DNA of 64,000 nucleotides from positions 496,001 through 560,000 of the forward strand of contig NZ_JAOYTH010000001.1 of the NCBI RefSeq assembly GCF_025847205.1. Reading direction: 5' to 3'. The DNA comes from Pararhizobium sp. YC-54. Its GTDB lineage: Bacteria; Pseudomonadota; Alphaproteobacteria; Rhizobiales; Rhizobiaceae. Made by a program: the position numbers and the translations under genes. Under the pieces are notes generated by a model. It was not told the origin of the DNA. It searched no databases and was given only the letters and a program-made list of their open reading frames with translations. Positions 16,434 through 25,054 of the stretch are shown in pieces (positions within the stretch are counted from its first letter, which is position 1; each line of letters begins with the position of its first letter).

Positions 16434-17011
16434 CAATGTGCCCGGCCGAGCGGAGCCGGCACGTCAGGATGAATCTCTGCCGCCATAAGGCCCTTGTCTC
16501 CATCGCCGAAGCGCACCAGAACGGTCTGCCCCGGACGCAGCTCGGTAAGTCCGAAACGACGCAGAGTTTCCATATGGATGAAAATATCCTCGGTACCGTC
16601 GCCACGCGTCAGGAAGCCAAAGCCCTTGGTGCGGTTGAACCATTTCACCAGGCATCGCTCCAGACCGCTGGTCGCCGTCACCTGAACATGGGTCTTGACC
16701 GGCGGCAGCTGCGACGGATGGATCGCCGTCGATTGATCCATGGAGAGAATGCGGAAAGCCTGATAGCCGCGGTCGCGCCGTTGAATGAGCGCAACCACGC
16801 GGGCACCTTCAAGCACGGTCTGGTAGCCGTCACGGCGCAGGCATGTGACGTGAACGAGGACATCCTGCATGCCGTTGTCGGGAATGATGAAACCGAATCC
16901 CTTGGCAACGTCGAACCATTTGATGACGCCGGTGATTTCTACCAGATCGAGCGCGTCATTGGTAAAATCGCCATCCGGCGTGACGCCCTTCGCTGAAATC
17001 CTGTCCGCCAT
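16433..17011 (-). CDS. Cold-shock protein with two CSD domains
   Basis: A 192-residue nucleic-acid-binding protein with two cold-shock domains. The first (about residues 28-95) has VIKWFDVAKGFGFI and DVLVHV; the second (about 120-185) has VKWFNRTKGFGFL and DIFIHME. KGFGF and the FVHF-like boxes are the RNA-binding ribonucleoprotein motifs. Single-domain Csp proteins are about 70 residues; the double form is typical of Rhizobiales and related groups. It should act in the cytoplasm as an RNA chaperone or transcription antiterminator. The start at 17011 (MADRISAKG) is preferred over a longer frame that lacks homology. It is translationally coupled to the DUF192 gene. Confidence 0.9.
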   Translation of the reverse strand: MADRISAKGVTPDGDFTNDALDLVEITGVIKWFDVAKGFGFIIPDNGMQDVLVHVTCLRRDGYQTVLEGARVVALIQRRDRGYQAFRILSMDQSTAIHPSQLPPVKTHVQVTATSGLERCLVKWFNRTKGFGFLTRGDGTEDIFIHMETLRRFGLTELRPGQTVLVRFGDGDKGLMAAEIHPDVPAPLGRAH

Positions 17012-17207
17012 TGCCTGCCCAGCCCCTCGATTACGCGTCACATCATTACGGTTAACTGATTCTTGACGATCAGAATAACATCGTCCCGCCGCAGATGTAC
17101 AAGCCCCCGGATGAAATTTGCCTTCGCCCGACACTAGCCGCCGAGCCTTGCCTGTGGCTGGTTGTCGGCTAAATATAATCCATCTTCAGCAAAATAAGGA
17201 TATTCCA

Positions 17208-17648
17208 ATGCGTTATCTGCACACGATGGTTCGCGTCAAAGATCTGGACGCGTCACTTCACTTCTGGGGCACGTTGTTCGGCCTTGTGGAAATCCGCCGC
17301 TACGAGAATGAAAAAGGCCGTTTTACCCTGGTTTTCCTCGCTGCCCCCAGTGATCTCGATCATGCCAGAAGCGCCTTGTCGCCCTGCCTGGAACTCACGT
17401 ACAACTGGGACACGGAGGATTATACAGGAGGCCGCAATTTTGGTCACCTCGCTTATGAAGTCGATGACATCTATGCAACGTGCCAGCACCTGATGGACAA
17501 TGGCGTTACCATCAACCGGCCGCCGCGCGACGGTCATATGGCCTTCGTCCGCTCGCCGGACGGAATTTCAATCGAGATCCTGCAAAAGGGCGAGAACCTG
17601 CCATCGCAGGAACCCTGGGCGTCGATGGGTAATACCGGCGCCTGGTAA
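17208..17648 (+). CDS. gloA: Lactoylglutathione lyase (glyoxalase I)
   Basis: A 146-residue enzyme that isomerises the methylglyoxal-glutathione hemithioacetal to S-lactoylglutathione, removing a toxic by-product of glycolysis. The vicinal-oxygen-chelate fold is evident. The four metal ligands can be picked out: His5 (MRYLHTMVRV), a Glu in CLELTYNW, His in FGHLAYEV and Glu in ISIEILQ. The length is normal for the short, nickel-type bacterial enzyme. An upstream in-frame ATG at 17118 exists, but the homology starts at 17208 after AAGGATATTCC. It is a single gene, divergent from the cold-shock gene. Confidence 0.92.
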   Translation: MRYLHTMVRVKDLDASLHFWGTLFGLVEIRRYENEKGRFTLVFLAAPSDLDHARSALSPCLELTYNWDTEDYTGGRNFGHLAYEVDDIYATCQHLMDNGVTINRPPRDGHMAFVRSPDGISIEILQKGENLPSQEPWASMGNTGAW

Positions 17649-17919
17649 GCTCCGCACAATGTGGCCGGGGGATATCTGGTGCATCTTTCCGGCGCCATTG
17701 GCGGCCGGGATTCAGATGTAGATTGCGTCAGCGCAGGTTTACAATCAACGGTGCGTTCTTTAGTGTCTGAACGAAACGTTAAAGGGGTCAGGGTGTGCGC
17801 CGCGTCAGGCTGAATGCACCCTTTCCCGGTTGAACCGGTCAAACCGCATGGAAGACGCGTGCAGTCCTTGCAAGGGAACACGCTCGATCACGCGGTTTGT
17901 GACGTCCTGATGAAAGGCC

Positions 17920-19344
17920 ATGACGGCAAATGTCGCCCGGCCCGCATTGAGTGGGGATCCAACGTTGCGCCATATCCTGCAGAAAGCGGCGACGATTCGT
18001 AGCCTTGGCTGCGCCCTTGCGCTGAGCGTTTCGGCGATGATTCTGTCGGGCTGCGTCACCGCTGCGAAAGAAACGGCGGAAGCTGCATCCGCGGTGGACG
18101 AGGTGGTGCCGGAAATCGCCTCCGCCGACTCAGCCCAAGCGGCACCCGGTACCTATGAGGATCAGCAGGTTTCTGCCGTTGGCGCCAATGGGCAACAACA
18201 GTCTGGAGCCCAGGCAAACGCGATGATGCCTGCGCCAAACAATGGCCAGCCGTCGTCGCTGACGATGCAGAGCACCGGCCTTAACGCAACCGCAAACAGC
18301 ATCTTTGCCGTCCAGACGCCGAATGCGGTGCCGGTCCAGGCGCAGGATGCCGCAACAGTCGGAGGCAATGCGCCGCTTGCGGCCGGGCAAGCCACCGGCG
18401 TCAATCCAGCGACAAACAGTCTTTTCAACAGCGGCCAGCCTGCGGCAAACCCAATTCCCCTGCCGCTTGAAGGTCCGAGCAATGCCGCTGGCGCCGCTGC
18501 TGCCACACAACAGGTGGCAAGCGCAGAGATCGGGCCGGATGGCACGCCGCTTCCGGTTGCCGTGCCGATCCCCTCAAGCCGCGACGGTATGCGCGGCGGT
18601 AACACAGAGCAGCCCGCAGCGGCGGCCCAAACCGCATCCGTGGAGGCCATCAACGGCGCCACGGCAACGCTTCCCGATTCGGGAAACGCTGAGGACGACG
18701 GGGACAAACCGGACCAGGCGAAAAAACCCCTGACGCTTGCCGGCCTGTTCGCAGCCAAACGCAAGAACCGCAGCCAGTTCGACAATGATCGTTTTGCCAA
18801 GACGCCTGCGAAAAAGACGCTTGCGGCCAGCAACGTGAAACAACAGCAGATAGCCGCGCTTGGGTTCACCGACCTCCCCGGCGTGCGTACCACGTCGATG
18901 TTTGCCACCGTCGATGATTCGCAAGCGGAACACGACGACGATAGCGCCACGGTCGAAATGGCGTCCTTGTCCGGGCTGGCCCGCCTTGCTCCGAACGGAC
19001 TCTGGCTGCAGACCGAAAAGGTCGAAACGGGCTGTTTCCAACCTGAACTGCTGCAGGTCCTGAAGGTCGTGGAGACCCATTACGGCCAGAAAATCATGGT
19101 GACGTCCGGCCTGCGGGATTTGCAGCACAATGCGCGCGCCGGCGGACGAAAGCACTCGCTTCACACCACCTGCCAGGCCGCCGACATCCAGGTCCCCGGC
19201 GTCAGCAAATGGGATCTTGCCGAATATCTGCGCACCATTCCGGGGCGCGGCGGCGTCGGAACCTATTGCCACACAGAATCCGTCCATATCGATACGGGCG
19301 AAGCCCGCGACTGGAATTGGCGCTGCCGCCGCCGCAAGGCCTGA
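17920..19344 (+). CDS. DUF882/YcbK-type M15 peptidase, lipoprotein
   Basis: A 474-residue envelope protein. Its N-terminal region holds a hydrophobic segment ending in the lipobox SGC (ILSGCV at about 42-46), so it is probably lipid-anchored. A long low-complexity Ala/Pro/Gln-rich linker follows (about 50-330). The last 120 residues form a peptidase M15 (DUF882) domain; zinc ligands fit His and Asp in SLHTTCQAADIQV and His in SVHIDTGE. E. coli MepK (YcbK), of this family, cuts peptidoglycan cross-links. The ATG at 17920 has AAAGG upstream, but a TTG at 17965 gives a more usual signal-peptide length. The preceding 270 bases show no gene. Confidence 0.85.
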   Translation: MTANVARPALSGDPTLRHILQKAATIRSLGCALALSVSAMILSGCVTAAKETAEAASAVDEVVPEIASADSAQAAPGTYEDQQVSAVGANGQQQSGAQANAMMPAPNNGQPSSLTMQSTGLNATANSIFAVQTPNAVPVQAQDAATVGGNAPLAAGQATGVNPATNSLFNSGQPAANPIPLPLEGPSNAAGAAAATQQVASAEIGPDGTPLPVAVPIPSSRDGMRGGNTEQPAAAAQTASVEAINGATATLPDSGNAEDDGDKPDQAKKPLTLAGLFAAKRKNRSQFDNDRFAKTPAKKTLAASNVKQQQIAALGFTDLPGVRTTSMFATVDDSQAEHDDDSATVEMASLSGLARLAPNGLWLQTEKVETGCFQPELLQVLKVVETHYGQKIMVTSGLRDLQHNARAGGRKHSLHTTCQAADIQVPGVSKWDLAEYLRTIPGRGGVGTYCHTESVHIDTGEARDWNWRCRRRKA

Positions 19345-19435
19345 AGTCAACCAGCTGTTTTAATTGGCCAATTCGCATCAAAACAGGAAACGGCGCTTTA
19401 TCAGGACTTTTTTACAGGAAAATGAAATTTGCCGC

Positions 19436-19463
19436 TTGCGGTATTCAAAAGCCCTGACTATAA
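19436..19463 (+). promoter_or_regulatory. Promoter of first tRNA-Glu
   Basis: A -35-like CTTGCG (19436-19441) and a -10-like CTATAA (19458-19463) with 16 bases between. The same layout recurs before the second tRNA-Glu, which supports the call. The tRNA begins 18 bases after the -10. Confidence 0.6.
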
Positions 19464-19481
19464 GACGCCCACACAACGGCT

Positions 19482-19556
19482 GCGCCCTTCGTCTATCGGT
19501 TAGGACACCAGATTTTCATTCTGGGAAGAGGGGTTCGACTCCCCTAGGGCGTACCA
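19482..19556 (+). tRNA. tRNA-Glu (TTC anticodon), copy 1
   Basis: A 75-base cloverleaf ending in encoded CCA. The acceptor GCGCCCT pairs with AGGGCGT (one G-U). The anticodon loop is TTTTCAT with anticodon TTC. The gene body is identical to the copy at 19745-19819. Confidence 0.96.
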
Positions 19557-19697
19557 TTGTGAACCTCCCCTTGATCGAGAATATCGGCCAATCGCCCGTG
19601 AAAATACGGCGCGGCGAGCGTTTTCGCGTCACATAAACTTCCCTTGTTTTGCTGCTGTTTTTACTGCGAAAAATCCTTGAAAAAACGCGATTTAGCG

Positions 19698-19726
19698 CTT
19701 GCAGCATTCAACATGTCTGACTATAA
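19698..19726 (+). promoter_or_regulatory. Promoter of second tRNA-Glu
   Basis: CTTGCA (19698-19703) and CTATAA (19721-19726) are spaced by 17 bases. The stretch TGACTATAAGACGCCCACAC is shared with the first copy, so the duplication included the promoter. Confidence 0.6.
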
Positions 19727-19744
19727 GACGCCCACACCACTGAT

Positions 19745-19819
19745 GCGCCCTTCGTCTATCGGTTAGGACACCAGATTTTCATTCTGGGAAGAGGGGTTCG
19801 ACTCCCCTAGGGCGTACCA
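19745..19819 (+). tRNA. tRNA-Glu (TTC anticodon), copy 2
   Basis: It has the same 75-base sequence as copy 1, again with encoded CCA. It lies 263 bases from copy 1, start to start. The two share about 45 bases of upstream sequence but not the sequence after the gene. Confidence 0.96.
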
Positions 19820-19875
19820 TGGTTCTCTGATTTCCCCACAGTGAAGCATAGATACGAGCCGCCGGTAACGGCCGC

Positions 19876-21678
19876 TCAAAACGCCTTTGCGGCATCGATC
19901 ACCCGCAACTGGACGCGGCGCGTTCCCTGCCAGAGATCGGCCGATATCGATGCAGCGACGTGCAGCGACGTTCCACGCTCCGACAGCAGCAAATCGCCAA
20001 GCGGTGTTTCAAGTGCGCGGAATGCGATGCCGTCTATCCGCGAGCCGTCCTGGCCCTCCAGCGTCACCTTCACGTGATTGGCGCCGACCTGGCGCGAATC
20101 ACGCAGGCGGTGTGCGGGCAGCGCAAAGATCGGCTGCGGATGCCCTGCCCCATATGGACCGGCCTGCTCCAGCTGATCGATCAACGCCAGATTGGCGCCG
20201 GCGGCACCCAGAGCGCCGTCGATCTTCAGCGTTTCGGCCGAAACGAGGTCCTTGACGGTATTCTGCGCCTTTTCGTCGAAGAAATGCCGCAGTTTGCCGA
20301 GATTGGCGCGCTCGACCGTAAGCCCCGCCGCCATCGCGTGACCGCCGCCCTTGACCAGCAGGCCGCTGTCGACCGCCGCGCGAACGATTTTGCCGATATC
20401 GAATCCGCTGATCGAGCGGCCGGAGCCTGTTCCCTTGCCATTGCCATCGAACGAGATCGCGAAGGCCGGGCGGCGAAATTTTTCCTTCAGGCGCGCGGCC
20501 AGGAGGCCGACAATGCCCGGATGCCAGTTCTCGCGCGCTGTAACGATGATCGAGGCCGATTCGCCGGTGCCATACTCCGCCAGCGCTTCGGCCTCAGCCT
20601 CGGCCAGCATCGCCACCTCCATCACCTGCCGTTCGCGGTTGAGTTCATCGAGTTTTGCGGCGATCTCCTCGGCGCTGCCTTCGTCTTCCAGCGTAAGCAA
20701 ACGGCTACCGAGTGCAGCATCGCCGATTCGTCCGCCGGCATTGATTCGCGGACCGATCAGGAAGCCGAAATGATAGGGCGTCACCGGACCACCGAGACCG
20801 GCCTTGCGAAACAGCGCCGAAAGACCCGGGTTCTGCATATGCCGTGCGGCGACCAGTCCCTTGACCACATAGGCCCTGTTCAGGCCCTTCAGCGGCACCA
20901 CATCGCAGACGGTTGCCAGCGCAACGATATCCAGCAAGGCGAGCAGATCGAACGAGGCAACGCGCGTGTCGCCGCCTTCGCGCAACTGGCGCACGGCATT
21001 GACCAGCACGAGGAAGACAACACCGGCGGCACAGAGATGCCCCTGCCCCGACAGATCGTCCTCCCGGTTCGGATTGACCAGCGCCACGCATGGCGGCAAT
21101 TCCGCGCCGACCTGATGGTGATCGATGACAACGACATCGATGCCGCGTGCTTTCGCCACGGCAAGCGATTCGTGGCTGGTCGAGCCGCAGTCCACCGTGA
21201 CGATCAACCGGGCGCCATTGTCGATCAGCTGATTGATCGCCGCCGGATTGGGGCCGTAACCCTCGAAAATCCGATCGGGAATGTAGATTTCCGCATCGAC
21301 GCCGAAATGGCGCAGGAACCGGAACATCAGCGCCGAGGACGCTGCCCCATCGACATCGTAATCGCCGAAGATGGCAACCTTTTCGCCCGCCTTGATCGCC
21401 GCGACGATGCGGGCGGCAGCCTTGCTGCAATCGGTCAGCGTATCGGGGTCCGGCATCAGTGAGCGGATGGTCGGATCGAGGAATGCCACCGCATCGTCCA
21501 TCGTCACGCCCCGGCCCGCCAGCACGCGGGCGATCAGATCGGAAAAGCCATGGACCTGGCTGATGGCCAGCGCGCGGTTCTGCCCGGCCTGATCCAGCCG
21601 CGACACCCAGCGCTGACCGGTGACCGAACGCTCGACATTGAGGAACGCCCGCTGGACGGGATCTGGCACATCACTCAT
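19876..21678 (-). CDS. recJ: Single-stranded-DNA-specific exonuclease RecJ
   Basis: A 600-residue 5'-to-3' exonuclease on single-stranded DNA, used in recombination and mismatch repair. The DHH-family motifs are present in order: GDYDVDGAAS (motif I), VTVDCGSTSHES (motif II), VVIDHHQVG (motif III, the DHH box) and a glycine-rich GGRIGDAALGSRLL region. The DHHA1-type part carries VKGGGHAMAAGL, and the C-terminal OB-like part ends the protein. Length is close to the E. coli enzyme (577). It is the last of three minus-strand genes (aminotransferase, hom, recJ), separated from hom by a terminator-like hairpin. Confidence 0.95.
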   Translation of the reverse strand: MSDVPDPVQRAFLNVERSVTGQRWVSRLDQAGQNRALAISQVHGFSDLIARVLAGRGVTMDDAVAFLDPTIRSLMPDPDTLTDCSKAAARIVAAIKAGEKVAIFGDYDVDGAASSALMFRFLRHFGVDAEIYIPDRIFEGYGPNPAAINQLIDNGARLIVTVDCGSTSHESLAVAKARGIDVVVIDHHQVGAELPPCVALVNPNREDDLSGQGHLCAAGVVFLVLVNAVRQLREGGDTRVASFDLLALLDIVALATVCDVVPLKGLNRAYVVKGLVAARHMQNPGLSALFRKAGLGGPVTPYHFGFLIGPRINAGGRIGDAALGSRLLTLEDEGSAEEIAAKLDELNRERQVMEVAMLAEAEAEALAEYGTGESASIIVTARENWHPGIVGLLAARLKEKFRRPAFAISFDGNGKGTGSGRSISGFDIGKIVRAAVDSGLLVKGGGHAMAAGLTVERANLGKLRHFFDEKAQNTVKDLVSAETLKIDGALGAAGANLALIDQLEQAGPYGAGHPQPIFALPAHRLRDSRQVGANHVKVTLEGQDGSRIDGIAFRALETPLGDLLLSERGTSLHVAASISADLWQGTRRVQLRVIDAAKAF

Positions 21679-21742
21679 CGTACACCCATGACTTTTGACC
21701 GTTCGTACCCGGGTTTTGCATCATGCGCAAACCGCAACGAAA

Positions 21743-21777
21743 GCGGCCCCACCCGGATACAAACCGGATGGGGCCGC
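21743..21777 (-). terminator. Hairpin after hom
   Basis: GCGGCCCCACCCGG and CCGGATGGGGCCGC form a 14-base stem (one mismatch) around a 7-base loop, followed on the minus strand by TTTCGTTG. Its place between hom and recJ suggests a terminator, although the T-run is short. Confidence 0.65.
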
Positions 21778-21801
21778 AAGAAATGCATCTGCAGTTTCGG
21801 A

Positions 21802-23124
21802 TCAGGCCGCCTTCGGCCGCTCGATACGGATGACCTGCGGTTCGCCGACGAGATAGCCCTCACCCTTGATCGAGGCCACGGCCTTGCGGACGGAGTCCTC
21901 GGTCGTCGCGTGGGTCACAAGAATGATCGTCTGCGGTTCCCCGGTCTCAACCGGATGTTTCGAATGCTGGACGATGGATTCCAGCGAGATGTGGTTTTCC
22001 GCCATGTGCGCCGCAATTTTCGCGAAGACACCGGTCCGGTCGACCACTTTCAACCGGATGAAATATCCGCCCTCATGGCTCTGGATCTGCGCCTGCCTGT
22101 AGGGCAACAGCGCCGTGACCGGGCGGCCGAAGGCCGGCACGTGCTGCGCGCCCGGGCGGCTCTTGGCGATGTCGGCGATGTCGCCGAGGACTGCGGATGC
22201 CGTCGCATTGCCGCCGGCGCCGGGGCCGACCATCAGCAACTCGCCGAGAATGTCGGATTCGATCGCCACGGCATTGGTGACGCCATCGACCTGCGCGATC
22301 ACCGAATCGAGCGGCACCATGGTCGGATGCACGCGCTGCTCGATACCGCTATCGGTGCGCTGGGCAACGCCCAGCAGCTTGATGCGATAGCCGAGATCGG
22401 CGGCTGCATGGATGTCGTCGATCGAAATATTGGTGATGCCTTCCAGATAGATGTCATCGGCGGCGATCGCCGTTCCGAAGGCAAGGCTGGTGAGGATCGA
22501 CAGCTTGTGGGCCGTGTCGTTGCCATCGATGTCGAAGGCAGGATCGGCCTCGGCATAGCCAAGCCGCTGCGCTTCCTTGAGGCAGGCTTCAAACGACAGG
22601 CCTTCCTTCTCCATCTTGGTCAGGATGTAGTTGCAGGTGCCATTCATGATGCCGTAGACGCGCGAAATCGTGTTGCCCGTCAGCGATTCCCTCAGTGCCT
22701 TGATCACCGGAATGCCACCGGCGACCGCAGCTTCATAGTTCAACAGCGCGCCATGCTCTTCGGCCAGGCCGGCAAGCGCGATGCCGTGGGCGGCCAGCAG
22801 CGCCTTGTTGGCGGTAATCACGTGCACGCCGCGCGACAAAGCCGCCTTGACGGCGGACAAAGCCGGCTCGCCGGCACCGCCCATCAGCTCGACGAAGACG
22901 TCGATATCGGCAGTCTTGGCCAACGAAAGCGCATCGGCATGCCAATCAATCGCGGAAAGGTCGACGCCGCGATCACGGTTCCTGTCGCGCGCCGTGACGG
23001 CGGTGATTTCGATGGCCCGGCCGCATGTCGTCGCCAGCGCCTCATGGCGTTCCTGGAGAATACGCACGAGCGAGGCACCAACGGTTCCCAAGCCCGCAAT
23101 GCCGATTTTAAGGGCATCTGCCAT
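21802..23124 (-). CDS. hom: Homoserine dehydrogenase
   Basis: A 440-residue enzyme that reduces aspartate semialdehyde to homoserine, the branch point to threonine and methionine. The N-terminal Rossmann motif is GIAGLGTVGASL. The catalytic domain has TANKALLAAHG, then GGIPVIKALRESL and GTCNYILTKME, the family signature. The C terminus has an ACT domain (about residues 350-430; YFIRLKVVDRTGVFAKIAAH), which gives feedback control by threonine. Its length is typical for the monofunctional, ACT-containing type. The aminotransferase gene upstream on the same strand is separated by about 78 bases with a small hairpin. Confidence 0.95.
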   Translation of the reverse strand: MADALKIGIAGLGTVGASLVRILQERHEALATTCGRAIEITAVTARDRNRDRGVDLSAIDWHADALSLAKTADIDVFVELMGGAGEPALSAVKAALSRGVHVITANKALLAAHGIALAGLAEEHGALLNYEAAVAGGIPVIKALRESLTGNTISRVYGIMNGTCNYILTKMEKEGLSFEACLKEAQRLGYAEADPAFDIDGNDTAHKLSILTSLAFGTAIAADDIYLEGITNISIDDIHAAADLGYRIKLLGVAQRTDSGIEQRVHPTMVPLDSVIAQVDGVTNAVAIESDILGELLMVGPGAGGNATASAVLGDIADIAKSRPGAQHVPAFGRPVTALLPYRQAQIQSHEGGYFIRLKVVDRTGVFAKIAAHMAENHISLESIVQHSKHPVETGEPQTIILVTHATTEDSVRKAVASIKGEGYLVGEPQVIRIERPKAA

Positions 23125-23149
23125 ACACTATTCCTAACATATCGAGGGC

Positions 23150-23171
23150 GCTCCGCCTGAAGGGGCGGAGC
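23150..23171 (-). other. Hairpin between aminotransferase and hom
   Basis: GCTCCGCC and GGCGGAGC pair around a six-base loop. No T-run follows on the minus strand, so it probably marks a processing or stability element inside an operon rather than a terminator. Confidence 0.4.
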
Positions 23172-23202
23172 TGATTTTGAGGGATGCCGGAAAACCGGCG
23201 CC

Positions 23203-24420
23203 TCAGCGATGAGCGTTCAGCGAGATGACGTTGTGCAACGTATCGTCCGCCGTCGAGAGAAACTTCTTGAGGCTACGGGCGGCCTGACGAATCCGGTGTT
23301 CGTTCTCGACCAGTGCGATGCGGATATAGTCGTCGCCCTGCTCGCCGAAACCGATGCCGGGCGCCACCGCGATATCGGCCTTTTCGACCAGTAGCTTGGA
23401 AAATTCCAGCGAACCGAGATGACGGAACTTTTCCGGAATCTTTGCCCAGGCGAACATGGTGGCAGCCGGCGGCGGCACGTCCCATCCGGCCTTGCCGAAG
23501 CTCTCGACCAGCACGTCGCGGCGGCGCTTGTAGATATTGCGGACTTCGGCGATATCCGAGCCGTCGCCGTTCAGCGCATGGGTGGCGGCCACCTGGATCG
23601 GCGTGAAGGCACCATAATCAAGGTAGGACTTGACGCGCGTCAATGCGGCGATCAGGCGTTCGTTGCCGACGGCAAAGCCCATGCGCCAGCCCGGCATCGA
23701 GAACGTCTTCGACATCGAGGTGAACTCGACCGTGTTGTCCATGGCGCCGGGAACCTCCAGCACGGACGGCGGCGGGACGTCGTCGAAATAGATTTCCGAA
23801 TAGGCCAGATCCGACAGGATGACGATGTCGTGCTTCTTGGCGAAGGCGACGACTTCCTTATAGAAATCGAGCGTCGCCACATGTGCCGTCGGGTTGGACG
23901 GATAGTTGATGACCAGCGCAATGGGCTTGGGGATCGAATGGCGGATCGCCCGCTCGAGCGGCGGGAAGAACGTATCGTCCGGCTCGACCGAAATCGAGCG
24001 GATGACGCCACCGGTCATCAGGAAGCCGAAGGCATGAATCGGATAGGTGGGGTTCGGGCACAGGATCACGTCGCCGGGCGCGGTGATCGCCTGCGCCATA
24101 TTGGCGAAGCCTTCCTTGGAGCCGAGGGTCGCCACGACCTGGGTATCGGGGTTGAGCTTGACGCCGAACCGGCGGGCATAATAGGCGGCCTGCGCACGGC
24201 GAAGGCCCGGAATGCCCTTGGAGGACGAATAGCGGTGGGTGCGCGGATCCTGGACCACTTCACACAGCTTGTCGACCACGGATTGCGGCGTCGGAAGGTC
24301 CGGATTGCCCATGCCGAGGTCGATGATGTCAGCTCCACCCGCTCGCGCGCTTGCTTTCAAACGGTTGACCTGTTCGAAAACGTAAGGCGGCAGACGCCGG
24401 ACTTTGTGAAACTCTTCCAT
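23203..24420 (-). CDS. Class I/II aminotransferase (AlaC/LL-DAP-aminotransferase-like)
   Basis: A 405-residue PLP enzyme of fold type I. Key parts are NPDLPTPQSVVDKL, the NYPSNPTAH substrate/cofactor loop, SDLAYSEIYFDD, and the PLP lysine in SMSKTFSMPGWRMGF. This subgroup is often labelled LL-diaminopimelate aminotransferase, but in proteobacteria the relatives act on alanine/pyruvate or aspartate. Being just upstream of hom fits amino acid metabolism around aspartate. The exact substrate is not decidable by eye. The ATG at 24420 follows GAGG. Confidence 0.85.
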   Translation of the reverse strand: MEEFHKVRRLPPYVFEQVNRLKASARAGGADIIDLGMGNPDLPTPQSVVDKLCEVVQDPRTHRYSSSKGIPGLRRAQAAYYARRFGVKLNPDTQVVATLGSKEGFANMAQAITAPGDVILCPNPTYPIHAFGFLMTGGVIRSISVEPDDTFFPPLERAIRHSIPKPIALVINYPSNPTAHVATLDFYKEVVAFAKKHDIVILSDLAYSEIYFDDVPPPSVLEVPGAMDNTVEFTSMSKTFSMPGWRMGFAVGNERLIAALTRVKSYLDYGAFTPIQVAATHALNGDGSDIAEVRNIYKRRRDVLVESFGKAGWDVPPPAATMFAWAKIPEKFRHLGSLEFSKLLVEKADIAVAPGIGFGEQGDDYIRIALVENEHRIRQAARSLKKFLSTADDTLHNVISLNAHR

Positions 24421-24542
24421 CTCTAAACCTCGTCTTGCGCCGTCCCCATGCTGGTTTCATGCGTGCAAGGAAACGCGCGCGGTGCAATCAGGCCCACGCG
24501 GCCATGAAACGCTTTGCGTCCAAATCAGCCGAAACGCAAGCG

Positions 24543-24905
24543 CTATTTCTGTATCTGCTTCAGCGTATCGGCACCGTGATTGGCGGCCAGCTCCTGAAGC
24601 TCCTTCAGGCGGCGCTGATATTCCGCTTCGGAGATTTTTCCAGACGAGCGCGCGGCACCAAGCGCCGTCAGCCGCGCCGACTGGCTTGCCGCCTCTTCAT
24701 TGCTCATCTGGGCACTTGCAGCCGGCAATTTGCCTTCGATGACCGGATAGACATCCGAGGGAATGGGCTTGGCCATGGTGGCCGAATAGATGGACGGCTG
24801 CTCTTCGACTGCAGTCGAACTGCAAGCGGCAAGAGCAAGCACCAAACCTGCCAGTCCAAAGGCCGTACCCATCCGCGTCATCACTGCTTTTCCCGACTTC
24901 GTCAT
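24543..24905 (-). CDS. Small outer-membrane-type lipoprotein, unknown function
   Basis: A 120-residue predicted lipoprotein. Residues 1-28 form a signal peptide that ends with the lipobox LAAC, followed by SS. The mature part is hydrophilic and has a short region at the end (KISEAEYQRRLKELQELAAN) like the SHOCT-type helix. I do not recognise a function. The ATG at 24905 is chosen for the GGGGCGAG before it; a second ATG at 24881 would also leave a good signal peptide. It is divergent from phaC and may be transcribed with the aminotransferase gene that follows 122 bases downstream. Confidence 0.7.
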   Translation of the reverse strand: MTKSGKAVMTRMGTAFGLAGLVLALAACSSTAVEEQPSIYSATMAKPIPSDVYPVIEGKLPAASAQMSNEEAASQSARLTALGAARSSGKISEAEYQRRLKELQELAANHGADTLKQIQK

Positions 24906-25054
24906 CTCGCCCCTGCCCGGCCCCTTTCGTTGAATCTCCGGCCGAAACAGCCTGACAACCAATGTACCCGAGTCCAACATGCGCTGGCACTTGTAATCAT
25001 TTTAAGGCAGAATGTAAAAAGACAAAACAAACAAACATCTGTGGAGGAAACTGG

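Noticed and set aside
19960..21462. Plus-strand open frame of 500 codons opposite recJ
   Set aside because: Antisense shadow of a clear DHH exonuclease.
21550..23160. Plus-strand open frame of 536 codons opposite hom
   Set aside because: Antisense shadow of homoserine dehydrogenase, which has all family motifs.
22960..23203. Possible riboswitch upstream of hom
   Set aside because: The only structure seen is a simple hairpin at 23150-23171. No aptamer-like set of helices or conserved loops was found.
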